From contig CAJNDS010001835.1 of the NCBI GenBank assembly GCA_905221605.1, positions 494,348-558,347 on the forward strand: 64,000 nucleotides of DNA, in the 5' to 3' direction. The stretch comes from Symbiodinium natans (taxonomy: Eukaryota > Sar > Dinophyceae > Suessiales > Symbiodiniaceae). Under the pieces are notes generated by a model. The model had not been told where the DNA came from. It did not search any database and was given only the letters and a program-made list of their open reading frames with translations. This document shows, in pieces, positions 11,307-22,039 of this stretch. Position numbers and translations under genes: made by a program. The stretch's first letter is position 1. Each line of letters begins with the position of its first letter.

Positions 11307-14300
11307 GAGGCGACTGGGGTGGACTTGATGGCTTCATTGACCCTCCGATCGGCGGAAAGACCTCTTTTGCACCGGCAGTGCGCTGTAGACGCGCTCTTGA
11401 ACCTCAACAGATCGCAATGTTTTTTAAAATGTTGTTAAATGTCGTGAACCTGCAGGATGGTTATGTACTCGGGTGGTGAGAAACCAGGGCCGCACGTCTT
11501 CGCTCACCGACCGTCTGGATGTACGGACGGGGAGATGCGACCTAGCATGCAGAAGGGCTGATGTGGTTCACGTGCACTGGGTCATGGCTGTCCAGGTTTA
11601 ACCTTCAGGCTTGAGGCTTCTGTTGCCCAGGTCGCTCTGCTTCAATGCCCGCGGCGCTCACAGTTGCGCGCCTAACTGTGGCTACAACGATACTGTGGAC
11701 CATGATCCGCAGTATCTGGTGGCCGATCAGATGAAGTTTGCACCTCAGTGTTTTAACGAAATGCCTAGCGACCTAGTGCTTCGCTTGCTGCTTGGGCTCT
11801 GCCAAGGCTGCGGGCAAAAAAGACTCCTCCAAAGTTCATTCTGAACGTCCGAGCCTGAGCATGCCGGTGCCTCTCGGCAGTTGCAAGTCTAAACGCTCGC
11901 GCCGCTCGCGCATCAGTTGTCGTAGTGTGGCCTGGCCTGTGCATAGATTTGTGCTCCTGCGAGCCCTGCCTTCATACAGCGTGGCACAGCTGTTTTCAGG
12001 GCAGGGGCAAGCTGCAGCGCTTCCATTGAGCGTACTATCTACCCTGGTATTGAACTGCATTGGGTTGTGTGGACATGGTTGAGACTCTTGACCACTCTCG
12101 AGTTCACCCAGCATCCCCCGCAGCTTCAGGTTGGTGATAACTTCTATTGGGGCGGTGTCCCGATTACGTGTGGGACGCAGCCTATGGCAGGTGTGCACTG
12201 GACCACGGCCCATATGCGCCATGGAGGCATTTGTGCCGGTATTACGGTATTGGTTCAAGGAGTCGATGGAAGTCCCTGATGAACAATTCAAGTGGATTGT
12301 CTCTTTGGTGCTTAGGTTCGACACGATCTTCAGGCAGATCTACAACAGCCATGAGCTCCAGAACGTTGTGTGGCTCTCGGTGCTGGGGACTCCCGGACGG
12401 ATTACAGTGATGGCGGTATTTGAGGTGCCTTCTGTTCTCCGATTTTTAGGGCCCATTGCACGTTACTAAAAAAGCGTCATCGCCGTCATCTCAGGAACCA
12501 TGACTATGGTGGTTGGAGTTTCACATCCGGCTGGGACCAGCAGAGCCTTGCCGTGTTGAGCGGGAGGACAGTTAACTTTGCCGAAAAAAGGTTTCAGGGT
12601 ACAGTGCCAGGGCCTTCGGGCAAAAGATGGAACATTGTCCAAACCGCTGAAACCAACCGTTAAAATGTGGGAATTCTTCAGAGTTCATGCTCCGGTCTGA
12701 GGATTGCCTTCACCTGGCACGACCCAAGGCCACTGCTTGCTATGCCTGCGAACATGAAAGCGGTATATAGCAGTATGAAAGCAAATTAGGCAGATCCCAA
12801 AACAATCATCACTTGGAGCGTGCTGAACATCATCGGATGTGCCAGTTATGTCCGTTGCTCGTCATGGTATGTCACAGTTCGCTGGAGGAGAGAGTGGGCC
12901 GGAAGGGGTCTTCACAAAGAGAGCTCCGGTCCTTGCCCAGAGATCGAGGGGTAGCCCCAGAGGGCACTTGCACAGCCTGCAGATGCGATTGGGCCACCCA
13001 GACATGTAGGGAGCCTGTTTTACAGTTTGTCTTGATGCCTCATGGTACCTACTCTCCAGGGAGAAAAACAAGACCAGTACAGGACGGCCAGGGTGTAAGA
13101 TTTGGTTGTGAGTTAGCTGCAACAGCAGTGGACAGGTGGAGGCTGCCAGCACAGTACTGGAAGCAGCATGCTCCTGGACAGAAGTTTGTTCGAGCGGACT
13201 GGGATGAGCCGGGTAAGCCTTCCTAAGTGAAAGACCTGTATTTCCCGTTAAGACATTGCGCGACATCGTATGACGTTGCATGACATTGCGGGCCGCCTTT
13301 GAAGCAGCCAAGGTTGGATTTCCAGACCAAGACTTCACGATAGATATTTTGCTGACGGATTCCAATGCTGAGGTGCTGCCAGGGGCGCTGCATGCAGATC
13401 AGAGTAGAGACCGTAGATCAGAGTATTGGGGCCTCTGACTTGTCAGGATGCAGTAGATCCAGCAGCAAGGCCGACAACGAAACTCGAACGAAAGTGTGGC
13501 CCAAGTGGAGTAGGCCTCGGCTTGCCACTAGGGTTTACTTGGTCGGTCTCGCTCGGCCTTCTCGGCTGAGATCATGCGCAGCCGCCGAGGAATATCTGTG
13601 GTTGTCAGCATAATTCTCCCGGGGCCAGCTGTGCCAGCGTGGGTGGGCCAAAATCCCTCGCTGACTGTTGGGAACTCGGACAAGTTTCTCTTGGGAGCGA
13701 AATGGAGCGAAGAGGGTGCACAAAATGATGTCAAGGAGTGGGAGCCTAGTGGGCATCATGTGCTTTGTAGGACGCAAGCCAAGGTCCAATGTACTTCGCG
13801 AAGTTATGGCAGGACCAGTCCCGAGTCCCTGAGTACGCCGAAGAGAAGACCGAGAGTTCCTCAGTACTGCTCAGCTTAGGCTTCATTGCCGAGTGCCAGC
13901 AGCTGTGCGGCAGAAACACACGTTGCACAGATTCAAGCTGTTTCCGTAGCCACGGGGCAGGAGCAGATGGTCTGGGTCGAGAAGCAGCTCAAGGCGTCGG
14001 AGGCTACGTGGCAGGTGATTGCCGCCAGGCCTCAGAAGTAAACTCTGTGTAAGTTTCGGGTTTCGTTGGATTACTGGGGGGATTGAAGGCTTTCCTGGGC
14101 TTGGTAGCTTGCTTGTGCTGAGTGTGGGCACCACCTTTGAAGAAGCTTCAGGGGCTTGAAGGTGGGTCCCCAGGGTGCCAGGAGCCGTTTGAAAAGAGCA
14201 GCTTCATGTCATGTTGACATTTTGCGAATGTAAGTTCAGAAGATGTCCTTTTGGGCAGCAAGGTGACTCACTTCCCCTGCGGACACCAGGCCGTAGGATT

Positions 14301-15209
14301 GCGAAAGGAATGGGTTGCATCACGCACCCTGTGTTGGACTGCATCATTCGCATCACAGAGAGATGTGCATGCCAACATCCCCTGTCAGCCTGCGTATTAC
14401 AACCATTTGCTGCTTGCCTGATCTTGTCGGTTCATGTTTGTAACGTAAATAGCATCAAGCAGGGTATCGGGTGTAATTAGGTGTGGTGCAGTCTCTTCAT
14501 TCGCTCCCACGACATGTGAGAGATCCCGCTCGCATGACGATGTGCTGAGCTGCAAAGTTGAGGCATGTGGAGCTGGGCCTTGACTTTCTGGTCACTGGGC
14601 ACACTCACATTCAGGAGGTGAATCAGCTGGGAGGCACGAAGAACCGACGCTTGTTTGAGCTCCATTAGCGGGTGCTTGTATGCAAGGCCTGCTGTGCGTC
14701 ATCTCAGGCGCTTGGGCTGCAAATGGTTTCGATAAGCTGCTACTGCTACGGGGTTTGCAACGAAAAATCGTTGAGTTTGCCCAAATGGACCCGGTAATTT
14801 GCTGGGCTGGATCTGTTCTCCTGGAGCCACGCATGATTCAATAGCTGATGCCCTAAGCAGTGGGGGACCGATTCACTAAGAGAAGCAAATTGGCGCCATT
14901 TCCGCCTGGCCCAGGGGGCGGCGGCGGCATCTTGTCGGAGGTGGCTCCCCAGGGAGATAAGAGCAACAGCGTCTCGACCAGACTATCTGTGCCTGTTGGG
15001 TAAGCAAGGGCAAGCTCTTCGCCTTGGTGAGGTTATGGTTTCTACGATGCCGCCATCAACAGGACGTTCGGGTCAGAGCTTGGCGAGGGAGGCATTGCAA
15101 GAGCTGTCGTCAGATGCCGAAGCTCTTTGCGCACGCCAGGACGCACCTGGTGGTGGAGTCTGTCAACTTCTTTGGCGGCATGCTTAGCAAAGTAGCGGGG
15201 AAAGAGTAA
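11307..15209 (+). CDS. Calcineurin-like metallophosphoesterase (purple acid phosphatase type), multi-exon
   Basis: Phosphoesterase using two metal ions, usually secreted or vacuolar in this class. All five metal-site blocks are present in order in separate exons: GDWGGLDGF (about 11309), GDNFYWGGV (12130 exon), G-NHDYGGWSF (12316-12387 joined to 12495 on), VTHFPCGHQA (14263-14292) and FLVTGHTHIQE (14558-14617). Linking exons give DPQYLVADQMKFA (about 11695-11749), KKTPPKFILN (about 11812-11846), RWRLPAQYWKQ (about 13137-13215), FTIDILLTDSNAE (about 13318-13400), FAKLWQDQSR (about 13789), MVWVEKQLKASEATWQVI (about 13940-14020), GGGGGILSEVAPQG (14915 to about 14999), YGFYDAAINRTF (about 15032) and a last strand ending VAGKE before TAA 15207-15209. 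Introns fixed by conservation are 11847-12129 (GT-AG), 12388-12494 (GA-AG) and 14021-14262 (GC-AG). The start and any signal peptide lie upstream and were not found. Exon joins between 12217 and 12315 and after 15060 are uncertain. Confidence 0.82.
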
Positions 15210-15828
15210 GAGCAAGAGAGAGAGAGAGAGAGATCGAGAGAGAGAGAGAGACAGACCCTTCATGCCCCGTAGAAGAAGAAGAGGGAGAAGAAAGAAGAAA
15301 GAAGAAAGAAGAAAGAAGAAAGAAGAAAGAAGAAAGAAGAAAGAAGAAAGAAGAAAGAAGAAAGAAGAAAGAAGAAAGAAGAAAGAAGAAAGAAGAAAGA
15401 AGAAAGAAGAAAGAAGAAAGATGAAAGATGAAAGATGAAAGATGAAAGATGAAAGATGAAAGATGAAAGATGAAAGATGAAAGATGAAAGATGAAAGATG
15501 AAAGATGAACGAAGAGAAGAAAGAAGAAAGAATAAAGAAGGAAGAAGAACGAAGAAAGAAGGAAGAAGGAAGAAGGAAGAAGGAAGAAGGAAGAAGGAAG
15601 AAGGAAGAAGGAAGAAGGAAGAAGGAAGAAGGAAGAAGGAAGAAGGAAGAAGGAAGAAGAAAGAAGAAAGAAGAAAGAAGAAAGAAGAAAGAAGGAAGAA
15701 GGAAGAAGAAAGAAGGAAGAAGGAAGAAGGAAGAAGGAAGAAGGAAGAAGGAAGAAGGAAGAAGGAAGAAGGAAGAAGGAAGAAGAAAGAATAAAGAAGA
15801 AAGAAGAAAGAAGAAAGAAGAAAGAATA
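15207..15828. repeat. GA run followed by heptanucleotide purine satellite
   Basis: Two GA runs (about 15215-15253) lead into a tract with a strict 7 bp period. Variants occur in blocks: GAAGAAA (about 15283-15420), GATGAAA (about 15421-15507), then GAAGGAA interleaved with GAAGAAA to 15828. It begins at the stop codon of the phosphoesterase gene. Long Phe/Leu/Ser-rich or Lys/Glu/Arg-rich ORFs on the two strands only reflect the repeat. Confidence 0.92.
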
Positions 15829-17460
15829 AGTCCTCTTCTCGCCTTTCCATGTCGTTCAATCATCGAAAAAAGCTCGAAACAATCATCAGATGGAGACGAA
15901 TGCAGTGCGCGTGTTTTGCCGCACCCTCAAAGTGCCTTGCGGCCCGGGTGGGCCCCGTGCTTGCTCCGGCTGAGGCGGGAGGGGTTCGCAAGCTTGGCAA
16001 GGTCCGTGCGGCGAGTTGGCACTTCGCCGTCGTAGGGCTTCACGGCGACGGTTCTCCGAGCAGCATGATGTGTTGGATGACGACGAGCAGCTTGCGCAGA
16101 ACGGCGGGCTGGCTGCTGGAGCGCATCAGGGGGCTTTGGACAGTCCTGGTGATGGTGCGTGGTGGCGCGGCGGTTTTGACGCTGCCAGTCGGAGAAATCG
16201 ACCTCAGCTTCCCTTGCTCTGCCCTACCAGGGACACCTTCGACCCAGAGTCCGTGATTTTGGCAAGAAGCAATGCTTGGACCAGGACTTTCAAGTTCTAC
16301 TGGAAACAGCCCAACTGCTGCAGGGTGACGCCTGAGTAGCCCGAAGCCGACCACGCGACGCCGGGGCCTCCGCAAGGGGGGCCGGCCTCTTCGCCAGCGT
16401 CGAGAAGAAGAAAGAGAACGTTTCAGGGGAAAGTTGAAGGAGGTCATCGAGTGCCGGTCGGGGGGAGCATGCTTCGAGGATGGGAGACGTGGTTTCGCTG
16501 CAGTTCAAGAGTCGCCGCTCCATGGACTCGGGGGTCAAAGTCTATTCTGGATCCCACACGGGGGTGGGGCTGATATCCGAGTATCCAGCCGCCGCAACAT
16601 CTTGGGGGCGCACCGAGAGCGCGGGGTCTTACCCATGAAAGAAAGAAAGAAAGAAAGAGAGAGGCAAAGCGAGAGGCACAGCACTTCTTCCCACCCCTTA
16701 CCAAGACCAGTCTCCACAACAAGGCGCGCAAACTGTATGGGGGGTACTGCCCCTCAGGCCCCATGAGAGAAAGAGAGAGAGAGAGAGAGGCGGACTTCGC
16801 GCGCCCTTTGGGGCAGCCTTCCCTTCGGGGGGGTTAAGCGTGCAGGAGAGAGAGAGAGAGAGAGAGACCTCTTTCAGTGCCGGTTTCACTCCAACAAACC
16901 AAGTGGAGCGGCAACCCCTACGGTCCTTCTTCTAGCCCACCGTGTGCCTTGGTTTCGTTTAGGTAGGAGGTCCTTGCCGTAGCGAGTGGAACCCACACAA
17001 CGAACTCACTTGAGGTAACACTTATAAGTGTCGCCACACCACAACATCGGTGCAGGGGCAAAGGGGGTTTGCAGTGTCTGGCATGAGGGCCGTATTGCGC
17101 GGCGCATTGTACCATTTCATGACCAAAGCAGGGAAAGGTCGGTGAAAACACCACCAGGAGCCGTTGCAATGTCCACAGAAGTGTGTGTGTGTGTGTGTGG
17201 GACTAGTTGGACTTAACGGACCTTGACTTTAGCGTTGATGAACAGCCCGCCACATTAGAAGAGTGAGAGAGAGGGGAACCACTTTGCCGGCACAGCTAGG
17301 TCATTCACGAAAGTGCGTAGAAGAAGAAGAAGCAGAACAATAAGTAACAGAAGAAGAAGAAGATGAAGAAGAAGAAGAAGAAGATGAGCAAAAGAAGAGA
17401 AGTCTTCGCACTTGTGTGTGTGAGCTTGAGTTTTTGCGCGTGTGAGTTTGTTGGCCAGGT
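15829..17460. other. Spacer with GA-rich runs, no recognised gene
   Basis: GAAA/GA runs lie at 16637-16663, 16764-16790 and 16845-16867, a GT run at about 17183-17200, and a GAA run at 17319-17388. The frame 16016-16339 reads as a plausible acidic/Arg-rich peptide (DVLDDDEQLAQNGG) but has no domain and no clear splice borders. No gene is claimed. Confidence 0.4.
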
Positions 17461-17466
17461 CACTCT

Positions 17467-17754
17467 TTGGGCGTGTGGACGGCTGCTCCTGTGCCAGGGA
17501 CGGTACGGGAGCCAGCTCCGAAGCCACCACCAGAGCCAGCCCGGGTGTCAACACCGAAGCCGAAACAGGAGCCCACACAGGAGCCGAAATCGGAGCCCAC
17601 ACCGGCGAAGAAAGCGGAGCCCCATGTAGCTCTGACCCAACCCAAGCCCGAAGCCGAGGCTCCTGCTTGCTTGTTCTTCGTTGCAGTTGCCAAGCTCCTG
17701 CGAGTGTTCGGGATTTCTTATCCGTGTTCTGCGAGGCGGCTCCACAGCATTTGA
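17467..17754 (+). CDS. Pro/Glu/Lys-rich low-complexity ORF, unrecognised
   Basis: The frame encodes a repetitive Pro-Lys-Glu-rich stretch of about 65 residues (for example KPPPEPARVSTPKPKQEP), degenerating after about 17690. A related Lys-Pro motif (GKPPKPPKEQLAWNE) appears in another frame at about 17785, so two exons of one gene are possible. The composition is that of a disordered linker. It may be a real exon, but there is no recognisable domain and no confirmed start or splice site. Confidence 0.25.
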   Translation: MGVWTAAPVPGTVREPAPKPPPEPARVSTPKPKQEPTQEPKSEPTPAKKAEPHVALTQPKPEAEAPACLFFVAVAKLLRVFGISYPCSARRLHSI

Positions 17755-19289
17755 GTTCCTTAGCTGCAGCAGCCGGCCCCGGCAAACCACCAAAGCCACC
17801 AAAAGAGCAGCTTGCCTGGAATGAGTGCTGGTGGAATTGCAGGCCACCATCGTCAATACAGTTCTATCTGTTCTATCCCGCAGTTCCAACAGCTGACCAA
17901 AGTGCACGCGGACCCTGCCCCAACTTCAACATGTTTTACAACGCGTACTGCCGCGGCGTACCAAAATTGGCTCGCGATTCACGCCCCAATTGGTGTGGTA
18001 GCTTTTATTAAAGTCCCCCAGCGGTTTTCGGGACTTTTCTCTGGGTTCTCATAGACATTCCAACAGACTTTTTGTGTGCTTCTGCGGCGACGGGGGGAGG
18101 CGAGGCAAGGATTCCTAGAGAGTTCGAGCGTGTCAGAAACTTCCCCCAAAGCATTCGGAAAAGGTGTGCGTGGTGCCACCTGCTGCGGTGACGAGCTGCG
18201 CGGTGCTGTGACATGTCGACGAATGTCGCTTTTTCTGCACGGCGCACACCGACTCAGCTTCTGGGCTTTCAGATTCAGTTGTTGTCTGGGCGTCGAAGTT
18301 GGCTCCTTTCTGCCCCCGTTGTTGACCTTGAGGTCGAGAGCTCATCAGCACTTACTGAGAGCCTGTCTTGTCGAAGATTTAGTATTCTAGAATTACGGCG
18401 CTGCGCTGTCTTGCAGACGCTGGTGGCAGAGGCAGAGAAGAAGCAGAGTGACTGCAACGGATGCACAGGGATGTGCAGAGCATACCGGGTTTGAGCTTTT
18501 TCTGTGCAATTGTCAGCCGGAAAGCCGGAAGTTAGCGCTGTTCTCAGTTGTGCAATCGACGGCACTTGCCGAAGTGCAGTGCGCTTTCGACATCTTTCGT
18601 CCAGCGAGAGGCATCAGTTGAAGACCGATGTGCTCGGAGAAATCCCATGATTGAGTCATCGATAGCCCACGTGTTCCATCAAGGTGCCTTGGTCCAATGT
18701 AGATCCCTTGTTTAAGTCGGCGAGCTTGAGGCACTCCTCGAGCAGCACGGCGTGAACTTTGCCGGGTGTGTGGAGAAGTCGGAGCTTAGGGCTGCTTGAT
18801 TGCACTTGGGCTGTCACCTCAAGCCCTACACTTGGCTACACGACCCCCAGCAGCAAGCCCATCAAACCCAGCAAGCCAGCGAGGCACTACACGACCCTGG
18901 GGCCCATAGAACAAAGACGCAACAAGACCCAGAGAGCGATGCGCTTCATGATAGGAGCTTTGGGAAGTCTTCTTGGAGCTTTGCCGGCAACCTCTGGCTA
19001 CGCTGCAGGCGGACTAAGCTCCTGATGGGTTATCCTGGAATTCGCAGAAGTTGGCAGAGAATCGTTGACTTGGTTAGGCGAAGGTGGCGCAGTTGTGCGG
19101 CCCGAGGCCCCCAGATGCCTGGGACTCTGGAACTGTGATCAGAGCTGTTGCAGTGTGGTTTCTTTCGGTCAACGATGTTGTGCAGCTGCGAAGAAATGTG
19201 AAGCTCAGGTTACGTCGGTTGTGTCGTGCGCTCGCTTCCTTGCCACTGCGCAGAGAACAGCGAAGCCCGAAGAAGCGGATCTGGCACGG

Positions 19290-19360
19290 CAAGCTCCGCA
19301 AGATCAGCGAGCTCCGCAAGCTCCGCAAGCTCCGCCAGCTCCGCAAGCTCCGCAGGCTAA
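19290..19360. repeat. 9 bp tandem repeat (CAAGCTCCG-type)
   Basis: About eight copies of a nonamer close to CAAGCTCCG. In one + frame it encodes alternating Ala-Pro-Gln, in another Arg-Lys-Leu. Either could be a coding repeat; neither is proven. Confidence 0.75.
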
Positions 19361-19753
19361 CTGCGGTGCCAATCCTCTTTGAAGGGCATTGCAAGCCTTG
19401 ACAGGAGGCCGCTCCGCCAGCGCAGACGCAGCGGCCAGTGGCAACCCCAGTGCGAGCCACTGAGGCTTGGTTGTTGCCTGCATCTTCTTTTATGAAGGCA
19501 ATCTTCACTGGTAACACTTCCTTTCTGGCTCCGTGTTCACCCTGGCAGGTTGGTTCAAGCCGAAATCGCGAAGCACCTTGGCCTGGCCAGCAGAAGTATG
19601 GCAACACCCAAAGAACCATCAAGAACCCCTGGGTAAGCCCATGTTGGGCAAGCCCATGTAGGTCATTGTGGGTTCAGAAGATTCAGAAGACCCACTCTAG
19701 GGATCGGGGATGAGAGAATGTCACGGCCTACGGCTCTCAGGGAGAACTTCCCC

Positions 19754-19825
19754 GTCCTGTCTACACATGCCTTTTCAGAAGCATAAAATGTCCTGTCTAC
19801 ACATGCCTTTTCAGAAGCATAAAAT
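19754..19825. repeat. Perfect 36 bp tandem duplication
   Basis: Two adjacent identical copies, 19754-19789 and 19790-19825, containing ACACATGCCTTTTCAGAAGC. Perfect identity points to a recent duplication. Confidence 0.95.
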
Positions 19826-21088
19826 ATGTAGGATGAAGGGGGCTGTGCCGGATGGACTAAGGAAAGTTGTTGGGAAGTCTGAGGCAATATTCACACCGTG
19901 TGTAGTGCCCTTAAGCTCTTCCAGATAGCTCTGGCGTTTCCGGCCATTCTTCAACCATTGCGTATGTCGGGTTTAGGTTTCATTCGGGTTGCGCTTCTGC
20001 ATCGTTAAGAGAGGGTTCTCCTATGCCGGGATTTTCACTGTATGTATATGTATAAATAAATAAATAAATATAAATATATATATATATATATGTATATATA
20101 CACATATACACAGCAGGCCCAGGAGGAGGTGCTGCGCATCCTGCCGCTGCGCCGCCAGGAGAGATGCTAGCAACCCAGGGCGGAAGTCTTGCGCGCGGAT
20201 TTTTTGGTGAATTCGTTTGCTGGTGTGGAAGTTTCATGACACGAAGCTTTTTGGAATTCATGGAATCATGTAATCCGACAGAGCTTTGCAGAACCATACA
20301 GAACTCACGGAGGCACTTCACTAGATGTGGTAGACAGATCATGAGCTTGTAGGCAGAGCCCCTCTCTGTGCTTGATTTCTGTGCTGTTGGGAGGGACACT
20401 GACCGGCTTTCTGCGGTTGTGGGTTCTAGCTTTGCTCCGGGAGGGCAATTATCCTTGTTTGGTTTAACGGTTTCACTTCTGCACAGCGGGCAAAGCTTTT
20501 CACCTTGATTTCAAAGCTTGCGCTTGAGTGAGTGGGTTTGGCCGGGGGGGGGCGGGGCTTGTTGGTCATTTTTTGGGAGTTGTGTCTATTGTGACTGACC
20601 GCTCTCACTCGATTTCTTTTCAGGCTTTGGTTACTTTCATATCGGGCTTTCGATTTGAAGTGGGGGATGAGTTGGTCTGCATGGTGGGAACTTTGTTTTG
20701 AAGACTTGTGTTTGGATATCGAATGCGTAGTGAGTTTTTGTTCAGCGATTCGGAATCGTTCTTCTCAGAGTGGCGAGAAAATATGACAATAGTTTCCCAT
20801 TTTCAAAGACTTGCCGAATGTGAGGACTTCCGGTCCCCGGTGGACTGGGGCTTCGCGGTGCTGGGCTTGCTGGTCCGCGACTCTTTTGTGGATGGTGTCG
20901 AAGATAGTCGCAGCTATTCATGTGCAGCTATTCATGTTTGCCGTGAGCGCCAGATGTAGTAGATGTAGGCACGTGTGGAAGCTTTGTGTATCTGAGGGCC
21001 CTCGCGATGCCGCCGCGGTTCAGCGTCGGAGCTTCAGTTTGCGCTTACCGCCTTAGCCTCCTTGGCCCCCTGGCCCCCCTCGAGTGAG

Positions 21089-21302
21089 GTAGCTACCGGA
21101 ACTTGATGCGAAAGCTCCATCCCGACAAAGCCACGGCCTCACCAAAGAAAGATGGGCGTTCGCAGCCCGACCTCAGTGCTTCGCTGCTGCCTGGTCTGTT
21201 TGTGGTGCCCAGATGCAAGGTGCTTGCGACGGATGGGGTCGAGAGAAGCATCCAACTCATCCGTGAGGCGAAGGCCCTGCTGCGACTCCGGCTCGTTCGC
21301 AG
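21089..21302 (+). CDS. J-domain (DnaJ/Hsp40-like) protein, partial
   Basis: J-domains stimulate Hsp70 ATPase activity through an HPD motif. Here SYRNLMRKLHPDKA supplies helix II and the HPD loop, and GVERSIQLIREAKALL supplies a helix like those that follow the loop. The block begins after an AG at 21087-21088 and ends at a GT donor at 21303. A stretch of about 40 residues between the two helices is longer than usual and lacks helix character, so a small intron ending at AG about 21219 is likely (next exon starts VLATDGVERS). Helix I, the gene start and the rest of the protein were not found. AT-rich simple sequence follows. Confidence 0.6.
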
Positions 21303-21819
21303 GTGTATATATTTATATGTATGTGTGCACATGTTTTGTATGCATAAGTATGCATGTTTCTGTAGACAATATGTATAAAATATATGTGTGTGTGCAGATA
21401 TCTGAAATTGCTGATAGCCGAGCTTGAGGGCCGAGCTTCTTCATGATGGAAAAGCCGAGATTCTGAATGACTAAAACGGATGTCGCGAACCTCTGAAAGC
21501 TAAACCTCTGGGGAGGGCATTGTAAGTATGCCGCCGTCCCACAGATGTCTGTGGTTCGTGGTGCTTTTGCGGCTGACGAGAAGTATTCTTTGCATACCGC
21601 AGCAGAGGTCTGGCTTCTGAAGCCTCAAGCCGATGCTATCATACCACTCCATTGCCAACCACCGTGAGATTTTCTTAGAGCATCGGTTAATGTGCAAGCT
21701 TCTTGAGCAATCGCCATCTAAAGCTATAGTTTAGAGGGGGATGCCCTCGCGAGGCTGCAGGTAGCTCATGGTCATCCCCAAAAGTAAGAAGTGCTGTATG
21801 AGGGCCTTTTGTCATCGGG

Positions 21820-21909
21820 AGAACATATATAATATAATATAATATAATATAATATAATGTATATATACATAGATATGTATATATATAGATGTATATATAT
21901 ATATATATG
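21820..21909. repeat. TATAA/TA-rich microsatellite abutting the AT-rich element
   Basis: ATAAT pentamers followed by TA runs end directly at the C-run that starts the element at 21911. Similar TA-rich sequence lies outside the other end (24698-24715). Confidence 0.85.
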
Positions 21910-22039
21910 CTCACCCCCCCCCATGATCTAGGTCGAAAGGCCTTTCGGGCCCATCGAAGCGAGATTTAAACCTAAGTCGGAATGAAGATTAAAAGGCCAC
22001 TGGCCTCATTCGTAGTAAAATTTTTTTAGAAATCTAAAT

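Larger units (their letters stand above)
18012..21088. other. Region with low-complexity ORF fragments, no recognised gene
   Basis: Fragments with protein-like but unassignable composition occur at about 18813-18990 (Gln-rich) and about 19255-19370 (Ala-Pro-Gln repeats from a 9 bp repeat). A short frame after an AG at about 20112 reads QAQEEVLRILPLRRQE and could be an exon upstream of the J-domain exon at 21089. AT-rich simple sequence (TAAA, TA) lies at 20053-20110. No catalytic or fold motif is seen before 21089. Confidence 0.35.

Noticed and set aside
15042-16035. Phe/Leu/Ser-rich (-) and Lys/Glu/Arg-rich (+) ORFs
   Set aside because: Both are translations of the heptanucleotide satellite. 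The 7 bp period makes all frames open, so openness means nothing.
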